NCBI GenBank assembly: GCA_947631395.1
Contig: CANRLF010000001.1
Coordinates: 1-64,000 of the forward strand
DNA: 64,000 nucleotides
Origin: an uncultured Oscillospiraceae bacterium
Lineage (GTDB): Bacteria; Bacillota; Clostridia; Oscillospirales; Oscillospiraceae
Direction: 5' to 3'
Under the pieces are notes generated by a model. The model saw only the letters and a program-made list of their open reading frames with translations. It had not been told where the DNA came from and did no database searches. Numbering within the stretch: position 1 is the stretch's first letter; every line of letters starts with the position of its first letter. The translations under genes and the position numbers were made by a program. Below are positions 1-7,946 of this stretch, piece after piece.

Positions 1-310
1 TCCCGGCCAAGTGGTTGCGTCCCCTGCGGGGCCGCCATTTGATATTTTTGCTGGCCGGGGCGCGGCCCCGCCCGGGCTCCACGGCGGGACTCGGCCGCCC
101 TCGCTTGGGCGGCCTGCCCGCCGTCGGTACGCGCTGGGGGGCCGCGGGCCACCCCGCCTACGGTGCCCTGCTTGCCGGGGGTGCGTCGCCCCCTCCGGGC
201 CCGCGGCCCCCCATCGTATCCCGCTCACTTTCTTCTCAGTCGCCTGCGGGCGACAGCTCCCCTTACGAAGGGGGAGCCTTTTTTTGCCTGCGGGCGGGGG
301 GCGAGGGGGG
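1..310. other. GC-rich intergenic stretch without a convincing gene
   Basis: Very GC-rich sequence with many short inverted GC blocks. The open frames here have no ribosome binding site, are proline/arginine/glycine-rich in every frame and look like composition artefacts. The segment ends in one copy of a dispersed hairpin repeat (236-285) downstream of which the convergent helicase gene ends. Part of it could be a longer interspersed repeat, which a genome self-comparison would show. Confidence 0.5.
236..285. repeat. Dispersed double-hairpin repeat, copy 1
   Basis: Starts with TCAGTCGCCTGCGGGCGA (a palindromic block), then a hairpin AGCTCCCCTT/AAGGGGGAGC with ACG(A) loop, then a run of seven T. 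The same arrangement recurs at 7142-7245, 7402-7448 and 7613-7654. Here the hairpin plus T-tract could act as a terminator for plus-strand transcription. Confidence 0.7.
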
Positions 311-2533
311 TTATTTTTTTCGGGGTTTTCTTCGTTGTTGGGGGCGGCGGGATTGGTAGTAGCATTTGTCGCAGAGGCGGCCTTTTTGGTAGAGGCTGAG
401 GGGGGCGCCGCATTTGGCGCAGAAGCGGATGTTGTTTTTGAGGTTTTTTAGAAGTATCTCGTTTATATCGTCGGCTACGGCCTCGCGGGTGTCGAAGAGG
501 CGGTCCTCGTCCACGGAAAGGTCGAAGGCGCGGGAGAAGGAGTAGTAGAGGTCGAGCTTCTTATAGTAGAGCTCCAGCTCCAAAAGTGTGGGCCTGTCGC
601 CGACCAGGGCGGGCTGTTCTATGGGCTCGCCGCGCTGGAGCTTCAGAAGGTATTCGAAGAAGAGGTCGCGGAGCTGATCCGTCGTCTCGTCAAAGGGGAT
701 GTTCGCGGCGCGGAGCTCCTCCTCCTTTGAGAAGGTGAGGCCAAGCTCGCGCATTTTTGATATGATGGTTATATAACGGGAGATGTCGAGCTTCACGTAG
801 GGCTCCACGGTGGGGAGCTTGTTCCACTCGGTGAGGACCTCGAGAAGGTCGAAATCCACCTGCAAAACAAGGTCGGAAAAGCCAACAACGGCCTTCTCGA
901 TGGGGGGCACTGGGGCCTCCAGTCCGGCCTTTATGAAGGGGAGGTTCTGGGTGGCGCCGACGTAGCCGCGGCTGTACATGCCGAGCCTTCCGGCCCTGCC
1001 GGCTATCTGCTTTATCTCCTCGGGACGGAGCTCGCGGCGCTCGACGCCGTCGAATTTCTCGGTCTCCATGAAGATTATCCGGCGGATGGGCAGATTGAGG
1101 CCCATGCCGATGGCGTCGGTGGACACAACGTACTCCATATCGCCGCGCAAAAAGCCCTCCATCTGCTTGCGGCGGGTGGCGTACGGGAGAGCGCCGTAGA
1201 TTATGGCCGGCTCCTTGCCGTGGGCGCGAAGCTCCTCGGCCACGCTGAGGACGCCGACCTTTGAGAAGGTGATGAGGGCGTCGCCGGGCTGGACCTTTGT
1301 GGGGTCCACGGTACGGCGCATGGGGATGAGGGGGGTGGTGCGGCGGTGGTGTATGACCTCATAGGTGTCGCCGCAGCTTACGATGAGGCGGATGAGGATG
1401 TCCTCCGCCTCGGGGGCGGCGCACAGGTGCACCTCAGGCGCCAGGACGCCGAGTATGGCCCTGGTCCAGGCGTAGCCGCGCTGGGGGTCACAGATCATCT
1501 GGCACTCGTCTATTACGGCCACGTCGAAGAGGCGCTTCATGTCAAGCTTCTCCGCCGTGGCGGCCACGTGGGTGTCGCCGGGGCGGCTGTCCTCCTCCTC
1601 GCCGGTGGCGAGGGAGCAGTCCACACGGGCGTCAAGAAGTGTCTCCTGGGCCTCCAGGGCCAGAAGCCGCAACGGAGCCAGATATACGCCGGTGGGGGAC
1701 TGCATGAGCCGGGTAAAGCCGGCGTAGGTCTTGCCGGTGTTGGTGCCGCCTATGTGCAGGACGAAGTGACGGCGCATGGCGCGGGCCTCGGGGTACTCGT
1801 CCTTTGGGTTCAGCGCGACAAGAAGCTGCAGGCTCGTCCGGATGGCCCGGGGCACGTACCAGACGGACCAGACCTTTGAAAGGCCGTCCTTGAAGAGCAT
1901 ACCAAGGGGGAAGTCGGGGGAGGTGAGCATGTTCATTATGTTCTCCTCGGACTGGAGGGAGCCGAGATCGGCGATGGAGGACTCGCTTATGGCCCGCAGG
2001 ACGTGGGGATAGCGGTCGATCACCCGGTCGCAGACGGGCTCGCCCCGGTGGCTGTCCAGCCACAGAGCCGAGCGGGTCAGCCCCCGAAGGGCCTCGGAGA
2101 TGTGGCGGGGGGAGCCGGTACGCTCAAGGGCAAGGAACTCGCCTGTCCAGGAGCTCACCTGGGAGGAGGTGGGGTCGGAGACGGCGGAGCTCAGGCGCAC
2201 CAAAATGGCGCTGTGATATAGCCCGGCAAGGATCCAGGGAGCGGAGCCGTCCTTTTCGGCCCTGGACCAGGACTCCTCAAAGAGTCTTCTGGCGGAGCGG
2301 CAATCGCCCCGGGTGGGGCGGCGGAGGAGGTCGGAGGGGGTGATCTCCGCGTGGTTGGCGATGAACTCCGCCGTCTGCTCGGCGGCGAGCACGTCAGAGG
2401 TCTTCCATACGCGGAAGGGGCGGCCGTGGCCGTAAAACACCCGGGGCTCAGGGAGGAGCGAGGCGATGAGACCGTCGGTCCAGCCCCTGCGCCTGAGCGC
2501 GCCGAGCTTCATGCTCTTTTGACTTTTGGCCAA
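311..2533 (-). CDS. SUV3-like superfamily 2 RNA helicase with C-terminal zinc ribbon
   Basis: Predicted ATP-dependent RNA helicase of 740 residues. Seen: Walker A GGTNTGKT (residues 262-269), motif II DECQ (342-345), motif V around STDAIGMGLNLP, and motif VI QIAGRAGRLG (509-518). The pattern TNTGKT + DECQ + QIAGRAGR is that of the mitochondrial Suv3 group rather than DEAD-box or RecQ proteins. Two CxxC pairs near the C-terminus (CAKC, CDKC) suggest a zinc ribbon. The first ~250 residues are not recognised. An RNA turnover or remodelling role is inferred from the family. The gene is divergent from the lipoprotein gene and shares a 189-bp spacer with it. Confidence 0.85.
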   Translation of the reverse strand: MAKSQKSMKLGALRRRGWTDGLIASLLPEPRVFYGHGRPFRVWKTSDVLAAEQTAEFIANHAEITPSDLLRRPTRGDCRSARRLFEESWSRAEKDGSAPWILAGLYHSAILVRLSSAVSDPTSSQVSSWTGEFLALERTGSPRHISEALRGLTRSALWLDSHRGEPVCDRVIDRYPHVLRAISESSIADLGSLQSEENIMNMLTSPDFPLGMLFKDGLSKVWSVWYVPRAIRTSLQLLVALNPKDEYPEARAMRRHFVLHIGGTNTGKTYAGFTRLMQSPTGVYLAPLRLLALEAQETLLDARVDCSLATGEEEDSRPGDTHVAATAEKLDMKRLFDVAVIDECQMICDPQRGYAWTRAILGVLAPEVHLCAAPEAEDILIRLIVSCGDTYEVIHHRRTTPLIPMRRTVDPTKVQPGDALITFSKVGVLSVAEELRAHGKEPAIIYGALPYATRRKQMEGFLRGDMEYVVSTDAIGMGLNLPIRRIIFMETEKFDGVERRELRPEEIKQIAGRAGRLGMYSRGYVGATQNLPFIKAGLEAPVPPIEKAVVGFSDLVLQVDFDLLEVLTEWNKLPTVEPYVKLDISRYITIISKMRELGLTFSKEEELRAANIPFDETTDQLRDLFFEYLLKLQRGEPIEQPALVGDRPTLLELELYYKKLDLYYSFSRAFDLSVDEDRLFDTREAVADDINEILLKNLKNNIRFCAKCGAPLSLYQKGRLCDKCYYQSRRPQQRRKPRKK

Positions 2534-2625
2534 GGCTGACGCCTCCCTTCACCGTTGAATACGCCTATAATACCACCATATTTGGATTTTTCCAATACGG
2601 GAGAGCAAATATTTTTAAAAATCTG

Positions 2626-2654
2626 TTGTAAAGACGGTCAAAATATTATACAAT
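2626..2654 (+). promoter_or_regulatory. Sigma-A-type promoter for the solute-binding protein/asnS operon
   Basis: TTGTAA, a 17-bp spacer, then TACAAT, in an AT-rich island inside GC-rich DNA and about 70 bp upstream of the lipoprotein start. The spacing is ideal; the -35 box matches four of six consensus bases. Confidence 0.5.
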
Positions 2655-2722
2655 AATACATTATGCCCACTGTGGCGTAAAACTGGGACACAGGAACAAA
2701 TTTTCTCGTAGGTTTACATAAT

Positions 2723-3490
2723 ATGAAAAAGCTTATTTCGGCCATGATGGCCGTTTCGATGATGATAGCACTTTCGGCGTGTTCCGGCAACGTGCCGGCT
2801 AACTATGTCCACAATGTGGCGGACATGGACGGCAAGACCGTGGGGGTATTGGCGGTAAGCGACTCCGCCGGGTATATGGACAGGTTCGCCGGGAGGGTGA
2901 ACGTCAGGCAGTACGAGACGGTAAAGTCTTTGACGGCGGCCCTGGAGGGCGGCGAGGTGGACTGCGTCCTGGCTGACGCGGGGACGTACAGGAGGATGAC
3001 GGGGCAGTCACGCAGTGTGACGCGGCTGGAGGAGCCGTACGCCGACTGCGATTACAGGCTGGCGGTGTCCATAGAGAACAAGGAGATGCTGAAAAGGCTG
3101 GAGGCGGCCCTGAAGGCGGCGGACGACAGAGGGGCGCTGGACTGGGCCAGGGAGAATTACAAGGATCCCGAAAAGACGGTACACGTGCCGGACCCGGAGC
3201 GGGAGAAGGTGACGGTGGGGGTGGAGCCCGGGTTTTACCCCTACGCCTACTATGACGAGGACGGGGTGCTTTCGGGCATTGAGATAGATGTGGCATACGC
3301 AGTATGCGACGAGCTGGGGCTGGAGCCTGAATTTTTGATAGCCCAGAGGGATATGCTTCTATATATGGCGGAGAGCGGAAAATGCGCCTTTGCCATAGGG
3401 AGGCTGGCAAAGGACCCGGACAGCCAGGCCGTGTCATACACGGGAGCTTATATACATTCAACACAGCTTGTAGTTGTGAGGAAAGGATAG
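2723..3490 (+). CDS. Solute-binding lipoprotein of the SBP_bac_3 (amino-acid ABC transporter) type
   Basis: 255 residues. An N-terminal signal with lipobox LSAC places the acylated cysteine at residue 20, so the protein should be anchored outside the cytoplasmic membrane. It reads as a bilobed family-3 solute-binding protein: an early strand block with TVGVLAVSDSAGY and a later half with VTVGVEPGFYPYAYYD, followed by GVLSGIEIDVAYAV. No permease or ATPase gene is adjacent, so the transporter partner and ligand are unknown; it may be an orphan receptor. The ribosome binding site is weak. The gene lies just upstream of asnS and probably shares its transcript. Confidence 0.75.
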   Translation: MKKLISAMMAVSMMIALSACSGNVPANYVHNVADMDGKTVGVLAVSDSAGYMDRFAGRVNVRQYETVKSLTAALEGGEVDCVLADAGTYRRMTGQSRSVTRLEEPYADCDYRLAVSIENKEMLKRLEAALKAADDRGALDWARENYKDPEKTVHVPDPEREKVTVGVEPGFYPYAYYDEDGVLSGIEIDVAYAVCDELGLEPEFLIAQRDMLLYMAESGKCAFAIGRLAKDPDSQAVSYTGAYIHSTQLVVVRKG

Positions 3491-3496
3491 ATCAAC

Positions 3497-4891
3497 ATGG
3501 AACTGACCAAGATAGCGAAAATTTTTGCCGACGCCGAGGAGCTTGGCGGGCGGACAGTCACCGTTGGCGGGTGGGCCAGGACCATCCGCGACATGAAGAA
3601 TTTCGGCTTTGTGGAGCTGAATGACGGCAGCTGCTTTAAAAATCTGCAGGTGGTCATGGAGCGGGAGAAGCTTGAAAACTACGCCGACATCGCGGGGCAG
3701 AACGTGGGCGCGGCGCTCATAGTCACCGGTACGGTGGAGCTGACGCCGGAGGCCAAGCAGCCATTGGAGCTGAAGGCCGCCAGGATAGAGGTGGAGGGGG
3801 CGAGCACGCCGGACTATCCGCTTCAGAAAAAGCGCCACAGCGTGGAGTATCTGAGGACAATACAGCACCTGAGGCCCAGGACGAACCTGTTTTCCGCCGT
3901 GTTCCGGGTGAGGAGCGTGGCGGCCCACGCCATACACACCTTCTTCCAGGACAGGGGATTTGTCTATATCCACACGCCCATCATAACGGGCTCTGACTGC
4001 GAGGGCGCGGGGGAGATGTTCGAGGTCACGACTCTTGATATGTCCAACCCCCCGAGGCTTCCTGACGGGAGCGTGGACTGGTCACAGGATTTCTTCGGCA
4101 AGCGGGCAAATCTAACGGTGTCGGGCCAGCTGAACGCGGAAAACTTCGCTATGGCGTTTGGGAACGTGTACACCTTCGGGCCGACCTTCCGGGCGGAAAA
4201 CTCCAACACACAGCGCCACGCCGCGGAGTTCTGGATGATAGAGCCGGAGATGGCCTTCTGCGACCTTGACGGGGATCTGGAGGTCATGGAGGCAATGGTG
4301 AAATTCATCATAAACACCGTGCTGGAGAAGTGCCCGGACGAGATGGCGTTCTTCTCAAATTTCGTGGACAAGGGGCTTTTGGAGAGGCTCCACAACGTGG
4401 TGTCCAACGACTTTGCCAGGGTGACATACACCGAGGCCGTGGAGATACTGAAAAAGCACAACGACAAGTTTGACTACAAGGTGGACTGGGGCACGGACCT
4501 TCAGACCGAGCACGAGAGATTTTTGACGGAGCAGGTCTACAAGCGGCCGGTGTTCGTCACGGACTATCCAAAGGAGATAAAGGCCTTCTACATGCGGCTC
4601 AACGACGACGGCAGGACCGTTGCCGCCGCGGACTGCCTGGCGCCGGGCATCGGGGAGATAATCGGTGGCAGTCAGCGCGAGGAGCGGCTCGATATGCTCA
4701 CCGCCCGCATGAAGGAACTGGGACTCCGGGAGGAGGACTACTGGTGGTATCTGGACCTTCGCCGCTACGGCGGGTGCAGGCACTCCGGCTTCGGGCTGGG
4801 CTTTGAGCGGATGGTCATGTACCTTACGGGGGTATCCAACATCCGGGACGTGGAGCTCCACCCGCGCACCGTGGGCAACGCGGACTTTTAA
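3497..4891 (+). CDS. asnS: Asparaginyl-tRNA synthetase
   Basis: 464 residues, normal length for bacterial AsnRS. Charges tRNA-Asn with asparagine using ATP in the cytoplasm. An N-terminal OB-fold anticodon-binding domain (about 1-110, with [21 protein letters not shown]) is followed by a class II catalytic core: motif 2 [15 protein letters not shown] and motif 3 [15 protein letters not shown]. The [12 protein letters not shown] ending and the absence of a GAD insert fit AsnRS rather than AspRS. The start has AAGGAT upstream. It ends 9 bp before the AAA+ gene. Confidence 0.95.
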   Translation: MELTKIAKIFADAEELGGRTVTVGGWARTIRDMKNFGFVELNDGSCFKNLQVVMEREKLENYADIAGQNVGAALIVTGTVELTPEAKQPLELKAARIEVEGASTPDYPLQKKRHSVEYLRTIQHLRPRTNLFSAVFRVRSVAAHAIHTFFQDRGFVYIHTPIITGSDCEGAGEMFEVTTLDMSNPPRLPDGSVDWSQDFFGKRANLTVSGQLNAENFAMAFGNVYTFGPTFRAENSNTQRHAAEFWMIEPEMAFCDLDGDLEVMEAMVKFIINTVLEKCPDEMAFFSNFVDKGLLERLHNVVSNDFARVTYTEAVEILKKHNDKFDYKVDWGTDLQTEHERFLTEQVYKRPVFVTDYPKEIKAFYMRLNDDGRTVAAADCLAPGIGEIIGGSQREERLDMLTARMKELGLREEDYWWYLDLRRYGGCRHSGFGLGFERMVMYLTGVSNIRDVELHPRTVGNADF

Positions 4892-4900
4892 GGTGGGGCC

Positions 4901-6016
4901 ATGGATAAGAAAAAGTCCGGGACATACGGCACGAATATAGATTTCAACAAGTATAACCTGCGCCCGGCCTCGTCGTATCTGGACGACATAAAGAGGCTGC
5001 AGAAGGAGCTGAACATCACGCTGACGGGCCCCGGAGGCTCCGTGACCACGGGGAAAAAGGGCGGGAACGAGCTTGAGGCATCCATGGACGAGGCAAAAAA
5101 AGCGGCGGATACGCTTTTAAAGGAGATGGAGGCCAAGGGCGGGGCAATCGGCCCCGACGCGCCGAAAACCGAGGCGGAGAAGGCGCCGGAGAAGCCGGAC
5201 CTTGACAAGCTCCTTGCGGAGCTCGACGAGCTCGTGGGGCTGGAGGACATAAAAAAGAACGTCCGGAGCCTTATTAATCTCGCGAAGATACGAAAGCTCC
5301 GGCAGGAGCATGAGTTGCCCACGCCGGCCATGAGCCTGCACCTGGTGTTCATGGGCAACCCCGGCACGGGCAAGACCACGGTGGCGAGGCTGATAGCTCA
5401 GCTTTATTACGCCATAGGGGTGCTTTCAAAGGGTCAACTGGTGGAGGTGGACCGGTCGGGACTTGTGGCGGGCTTTGTGGGCCAGACGGCCATAAAGACC
5501 GGCGAGGCCATAAAACGCGCAATCGGCGGGGTGCTCTTCATTGACGAGGCGTACGCGCTGGCGGCCAATACCGGGGAGAACGACTTCGGACGGGAGGCCA
5601 TAGAGACGGTCCTGAAGGCCATGGAGGACAACAGGGACGACCTGGTGGTCATCGTGGCGGGGTATGAGGACCTGATGGAGAGGTTCATCTCCTCAAACCC
5701 GGGGTTGGAGTCCAGATTTAACAGGTATTTCGTGTTTGAGGACTACACGGGGGAGGAGCTTTATAAGATATTCCTCTCCATGTGCGAAAAAAACAGCTAT
5801 GAGCTCACCGTGGAGGCCCAGGAGTTCGCGAAGGAGCTTTTCAAAAGGCTCTATGAGGAGCGGGACGACAACTTCGGCAACGCCAGGGACGTGCGGAACG
5901 TGTTCGAGAACGTCATAGGGGTACAGGCCGACAGGGTGGCTAAGGATACGGACATCGACAGGCGGGACCTGACTCTTGTCACAAAAGAGGACATTGAGGA
6001 GGCCTCACGGATGTGA
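4901..6016 (+). CDS. AAA+ ATPase of the CbbX/SpoVK family
   Basis: 371 residues. The N-terminal ~100 residues are low-complexity and family-variable. The AAA+ core has Walker A GNPGTGKT (152-159), a pore-loop region around SGLVAGFVGQT, and Walker B VLFIDEAYAL (about 211-220) with D and E catalytic residues; a sensor/arginine-finger region follows (NPGLESRFNRYF). Family members remodel protein complexes; SpoVK-type proteins act in sporulation and CbbX activates rubisco, and no rubisco is present here. The substrate is unknown. Good ribosome binding site (AAGGTGG) 10 bp after asnS, so probably co-transcribed. Confidence 0.88.
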   Translation: MDKKKSGTYGTNIDFNKYNLRPASSYLDDIKRLQKELNITLTGPGGSVTTGKKGGNELEASMDEAKKAADTLLKEMEAKGGAIGPDAPKTEAEKAPEKPDLDKLLAELDELVGLEDIKKNVRSLINLAKIRKLRQEHELPTPAMSLHLVFMGNPGTGKTTVARLIAQLYYAIGVLSKGQLVEVDRSGLVAGFVGQTAIKTGEAIKRAIGGVLFIDEAYALAANTGENDFGREAIETVLKAMEDNRDDLVVIVAGYEDLMERFISSNPGLESRFNRYFVFEDYTGEELYKIFLSMCEKNSYELTVEAQEFAKELFKRLYEERDDNFGNARDVRNVFENVIGVQADRVAKDTDIDRRDLTLVTKEDIEEASRM

Positions 6017-6058
6017 TGCCCGGGGACACGGGGCCCCGGAGAGAAAAACGGAGTTTCC

Positions 6059-6985
6059 ATGATTGTACTGGACCTGGAATTCAATAGCGGGATGTACGGC
6101 GAGAGGCTGGAGGAGGTACTTCAGATCGGCGCCGTCCGGTGCGAGAGGCTGGGCGGGCCGATAAAGGACACCTTCAACGTGTTTATAAAGCCGAGGGTCC
6201 ACAGGCGGCTTTCGCCGGGGGCCAAGGTGCTGCCGGAGCTGAGGAGCTCCATTGACAGCCAGGTGAGCTTCAAGGAGGCCATCGCGGCCTTTACCGAGTG
6301 GTGCGGGGACGAGACGGAGTTTGCCGAGTGGGGCAGGGACGACTTTAAGATCCTGGGGCGCAACGGCGTGTACTGGGGGGTGGACGTGAGACTGCCGGAG
6401 AGGTACTACGACATACAGTCAGCCTTCTCAAAGACCCTGTGGCAGTCAAACGGCTTTCAGCTGTACACCGCCGCGGAGTACTGCGGGATACCGGACTCAT
6501 TCGTTTTCCACAACGCGTTGAATGACGCGGTGTATACATGCCTCGTGGGGGGATACATACGGGCGGACGCCCTCGCTGAGAGCGTCTGCGAGATTACCGA
6601 ACGGGACCTACATCCGGTGCTGAAGCCGCGGACGCCGAAAAAGACCCAGACGCGCATGGGGCCATTTGAGACGCGGGACGCGGCGCTAAACAATTTAGGC
6701 TCGCGCAGGGCCATATGCCCAAAATGCCGGGAGCTTTTCAGGGTGCAGGAGTGGTACTCCGCCGGGAACGGTACATATTACAGCCGGTTTTCCTGCCGTG
6801 AGCACGGGAATTTCATAAGGCGGCTTCAGCTGCTGCGACAGCCGGACGGGCGGTACTGGACGTATAACGACACGCTGACGCCGTCGGCGGAGAATCTCAA
6901 AAAGCTGGACGAGGCCGAAAAAAGCGACAGGTTCCCCTGCCGCCGCGCCTCACGCCGTACACGACACAGGGGGAGGAAGAAATGA
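6059..6985 (+). CDS. KapD-like 3'-5' exonuclease (DEDD superfamily) with C-terminal zinc-binding tail
   Basis: 308 residues. RNase T/DnaQ-fold signature: DLEFN at 5-9 (catalytic D5, E7), an aspartate pair RDDFK near 94, and HNALNDA at 151-157, giving the DEDDh set. Similar KapD-type proteins inhibit or process RNA in sporulating Firmicutes. The region after ~210 holds a CPKC pair and a later C..H cluster that may bind zinc, and the extreme C-terminus is arginine-rich, suggesting nucleic-acid contact. It is followed by a long repeat region, so it probably ends the operon that starts upstream of the lipoprotein gene. Confidence 0.82.
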   Translation: MIVLDLEFNSGMYGERLEEVLQIGAVRCERLGGPIKDTFNVFIKPRVHRRLSPGAKVLPELRSSIDSQVSFKEAIAAFTEWCGDETEFAEWGRDDFKILGRNGVYWGVDVRLPERYYDIQSAFSKTLWQSNGFQLYTAAEYCGIPDSFVFHNALNDAVYTCLVGGYIRADALAESVCEITERDLHPVLKPRTPKKTQTRMGPFETRDAALNNLGSRRAICPKCRELFRVQEWYSAGNGTYYSRFSCREHGNFIRRLQLLRQPDGRYWTYNDTLTPSAENLKKLDEAEKSDRFPCRRASRRTRHRGRKK

Positions 6986-7005
6986 GGGGGGATTTACGCT
7001 TACAC

Positions 7006-7086
7006 GGGCGGGTTTGGAACCCGCCCCTACCGGTTATTTGCGTAAATTTTCCAAAATTGACGTAGGGGAGGGTTCTAAACCCTCCC
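7006..7086. repeat. Pair of inverted hairpin repeats
   Basis: First hairpin: GGGCGGGTT TGG AACCCGCCC (7006-7026). Second: GGGAGGGTT CTA AACCCTCCC (7066-7086). The second, read on the minus strand together with its CCCTACG flank, matches the first with its CCCCTACC flank, so they are two copies of one small element in opposite orientation about 40 bp apart. The pair sits just after the exonuclease gene and could terminate or protect transcripts. Confidence 0.7.
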
Positions 7087-7141
7087 GGTTTTGATTGGCG
7101 ACGGAGGACGTGACATTTTTTGTGTGTGGGGTAGACTCCCC

Positions 7142-7245
7142 TCAGTCGGCTACGCCGACAGCTCATCTCCGGCCTAAGAGCCGCCGCGATGCGGCGGTTG
7201 GCCTCCGAAACGCGCCTGCGGGCGCAGCCCTCAGAGAGGGGAGCC
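7142..7245. repeat. Dispersed double-hairpin repeat, copy 2 (interrupted)
   Basis: Begins TCAGTCGGCTACGCCGACAGCTC, the palindromic half of the repeat. About 70 bp of GC-rich sequence then intervenes, itself with a CCGCCGC..GCGGCGG hairpin. It resumes with GAGAGGGGAGCC and a T run like copy 1, followed by the same CGCCTGCGGGCGGG tail seen after copy 1. Confidence 0.6.
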
Positions 7246-7392
7246 TTTTTTCGCCTGCGGGCGGGACGGGGGAATGTTGTTGCGGCTGCGCCGCTGATCC
7301 CACCTCATCCCTGCCCTTCCCCGCCCGGGCGGGGAAGGCGACCACGCGGGGGAGGTAGGGGCGAGGGAGGAGGGGTTGCGCACGGCTACGGC

Positions 7393-7504
7393 CTCGACCC
7401 TTCAGTCGCCTGCGGGCGACAGCTCCCCTTACGAAGGGGCGCCTAAGGGGAACAAGGTTGCGCCTTGCGGCGCGATTAAATCTGCGGCGGAGCCGCAAAC
7501 CGCT
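7393..7504. repeat. Long direct repeat unit A containing copy 3 of the double-hairpin repeat
   Basis: CTCGACCC, the TCAGTCGCCTGCGGGCGA/AGCTCCCCTTACGAAGGGG module, then CCTAAGGGGAACAAGGTTGCG and ATCTGCGGCGGAGCCGCAAAC. The same order recurs about 211 bp downstream (7604-7713) with scattered substitutions, so the two are diverged tandem-type copies of a composite of about 110 bp. Confidence 0.65.
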
Positions 7505-7603
7505 TATAGAAGCCCCCTCCTCGTAGGAGGGGGGTAGGGGGGAAGCGAGGCCGAAGGGCTTTGCCAGGGCCCGCGAATAGAAGGTGCGGCAGAGGTCGAT
7601 ACC

Positions 7604-7713
7604 CTCGACCCTTCAGTCGGCTACGGCCGACAGCTCCCCTTACGAAGGGGAGCCTAAGGGGAGCAAGGTTGCGCCGGGGGCGCAATCAAATCTGCGGCGG
7701 AGCCGCAAACCTT
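7604..7713. repeat. Long direct repeat unit B containing copy 4 of the double-hairpin repeat
   Basis: Second copy of the composite described at 7393-7504. The palindromic block here reads TCAGTCGGCTACGGCCGA, a variant of the stem in copy 3, so stem sequence changes while the fold is kept. It ends at a T run just upstream of the mgtE promoter. Confidence 0.65.
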
Positions 7714-7734
7714 TTTTTGGGGCGGAGTTTTTGC

Positions 7735-7763
7735 TTGACGTTTTGGGGAAAATGGTGTAAATT
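7735..7763 (+). promoter_or_regulatory. Sigma-A-type promoter for the mgtE transcript
   Basis: TTGACG, 17 bp, then TAAATT, about 55 bp upstream of the small leader ORF and about 185 bp upstream of mgtE, leaving a long 5' leader. Confidence 0.55.
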
Positions 7764-7817
7764 AGGGTTCGGACGGACAAAATATTTCCGTTAATTCAAA
7801 AATTGAGAGGTGAGAGC

Positions 7818-7895
7818 ATGGACGCTGGCAGTACAGGCGGCACAGTTGGACGAGAACGTACCGTGACGGGTGTCTGTGCCGCCGTCACCGTATGA
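7818..7895 (+). CDS. Candidate 25-residue leader peptide upstream of mgtE
   Basis: ATG with a well-placed GAGAGGTGAG ribosome binding site, 25 sense codons and a TGA stop. The peptide is rich in Gly, Thr and Val (starts MDAGSTGGTVGRERTV). Bases 7836-7845 and 7874-7883 form a perfect 10-bp stem (GGCGGCACAG/CTGTGCCGCC) inside the reading frame, so translation and folding would exclude each other. No known Mg2+ riboswitch core was recognised in the leader. A regulatory uORF controlling mgtE is inferred from position only. Confidence 0.4.
   Translation: MDAGSTGGTVGRERTVTGVCAAVTV
7836..7883 (+). promoter_or_regulatory. Strong hairpin in the mgtE leader
   Basis: A 10-bp perfect stem with a 28-nt loop, entirely within the 25-codon leader ORF. 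It is not followed by a T tract, so it is not a simple terminator; it could be an anti-terminator arm or a translation-coupled switch. Confidence 0.5.
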
Positions 7896-7946
7896 TCTGA
7901 CGCTGTGCCTTGCGTGACCTTATTAAAATACAGGGAGGCAAGGTAA

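Noticed and set aside
11..451. Open frames on the plus strand at the left edge
   Set aside because: No ribosome binding site, Pro/Gly/Arg-rich in all frames, and they overlap the real minus-strand helicase end.
7801..7946. Magnesium M-box riboswitch upstream of mgtE
   Set aside because: GAGAGGTGAG resembles the M-box start, but the rest of the conserved core could not be found; the leader is better described as a small ORF with a hairpin.
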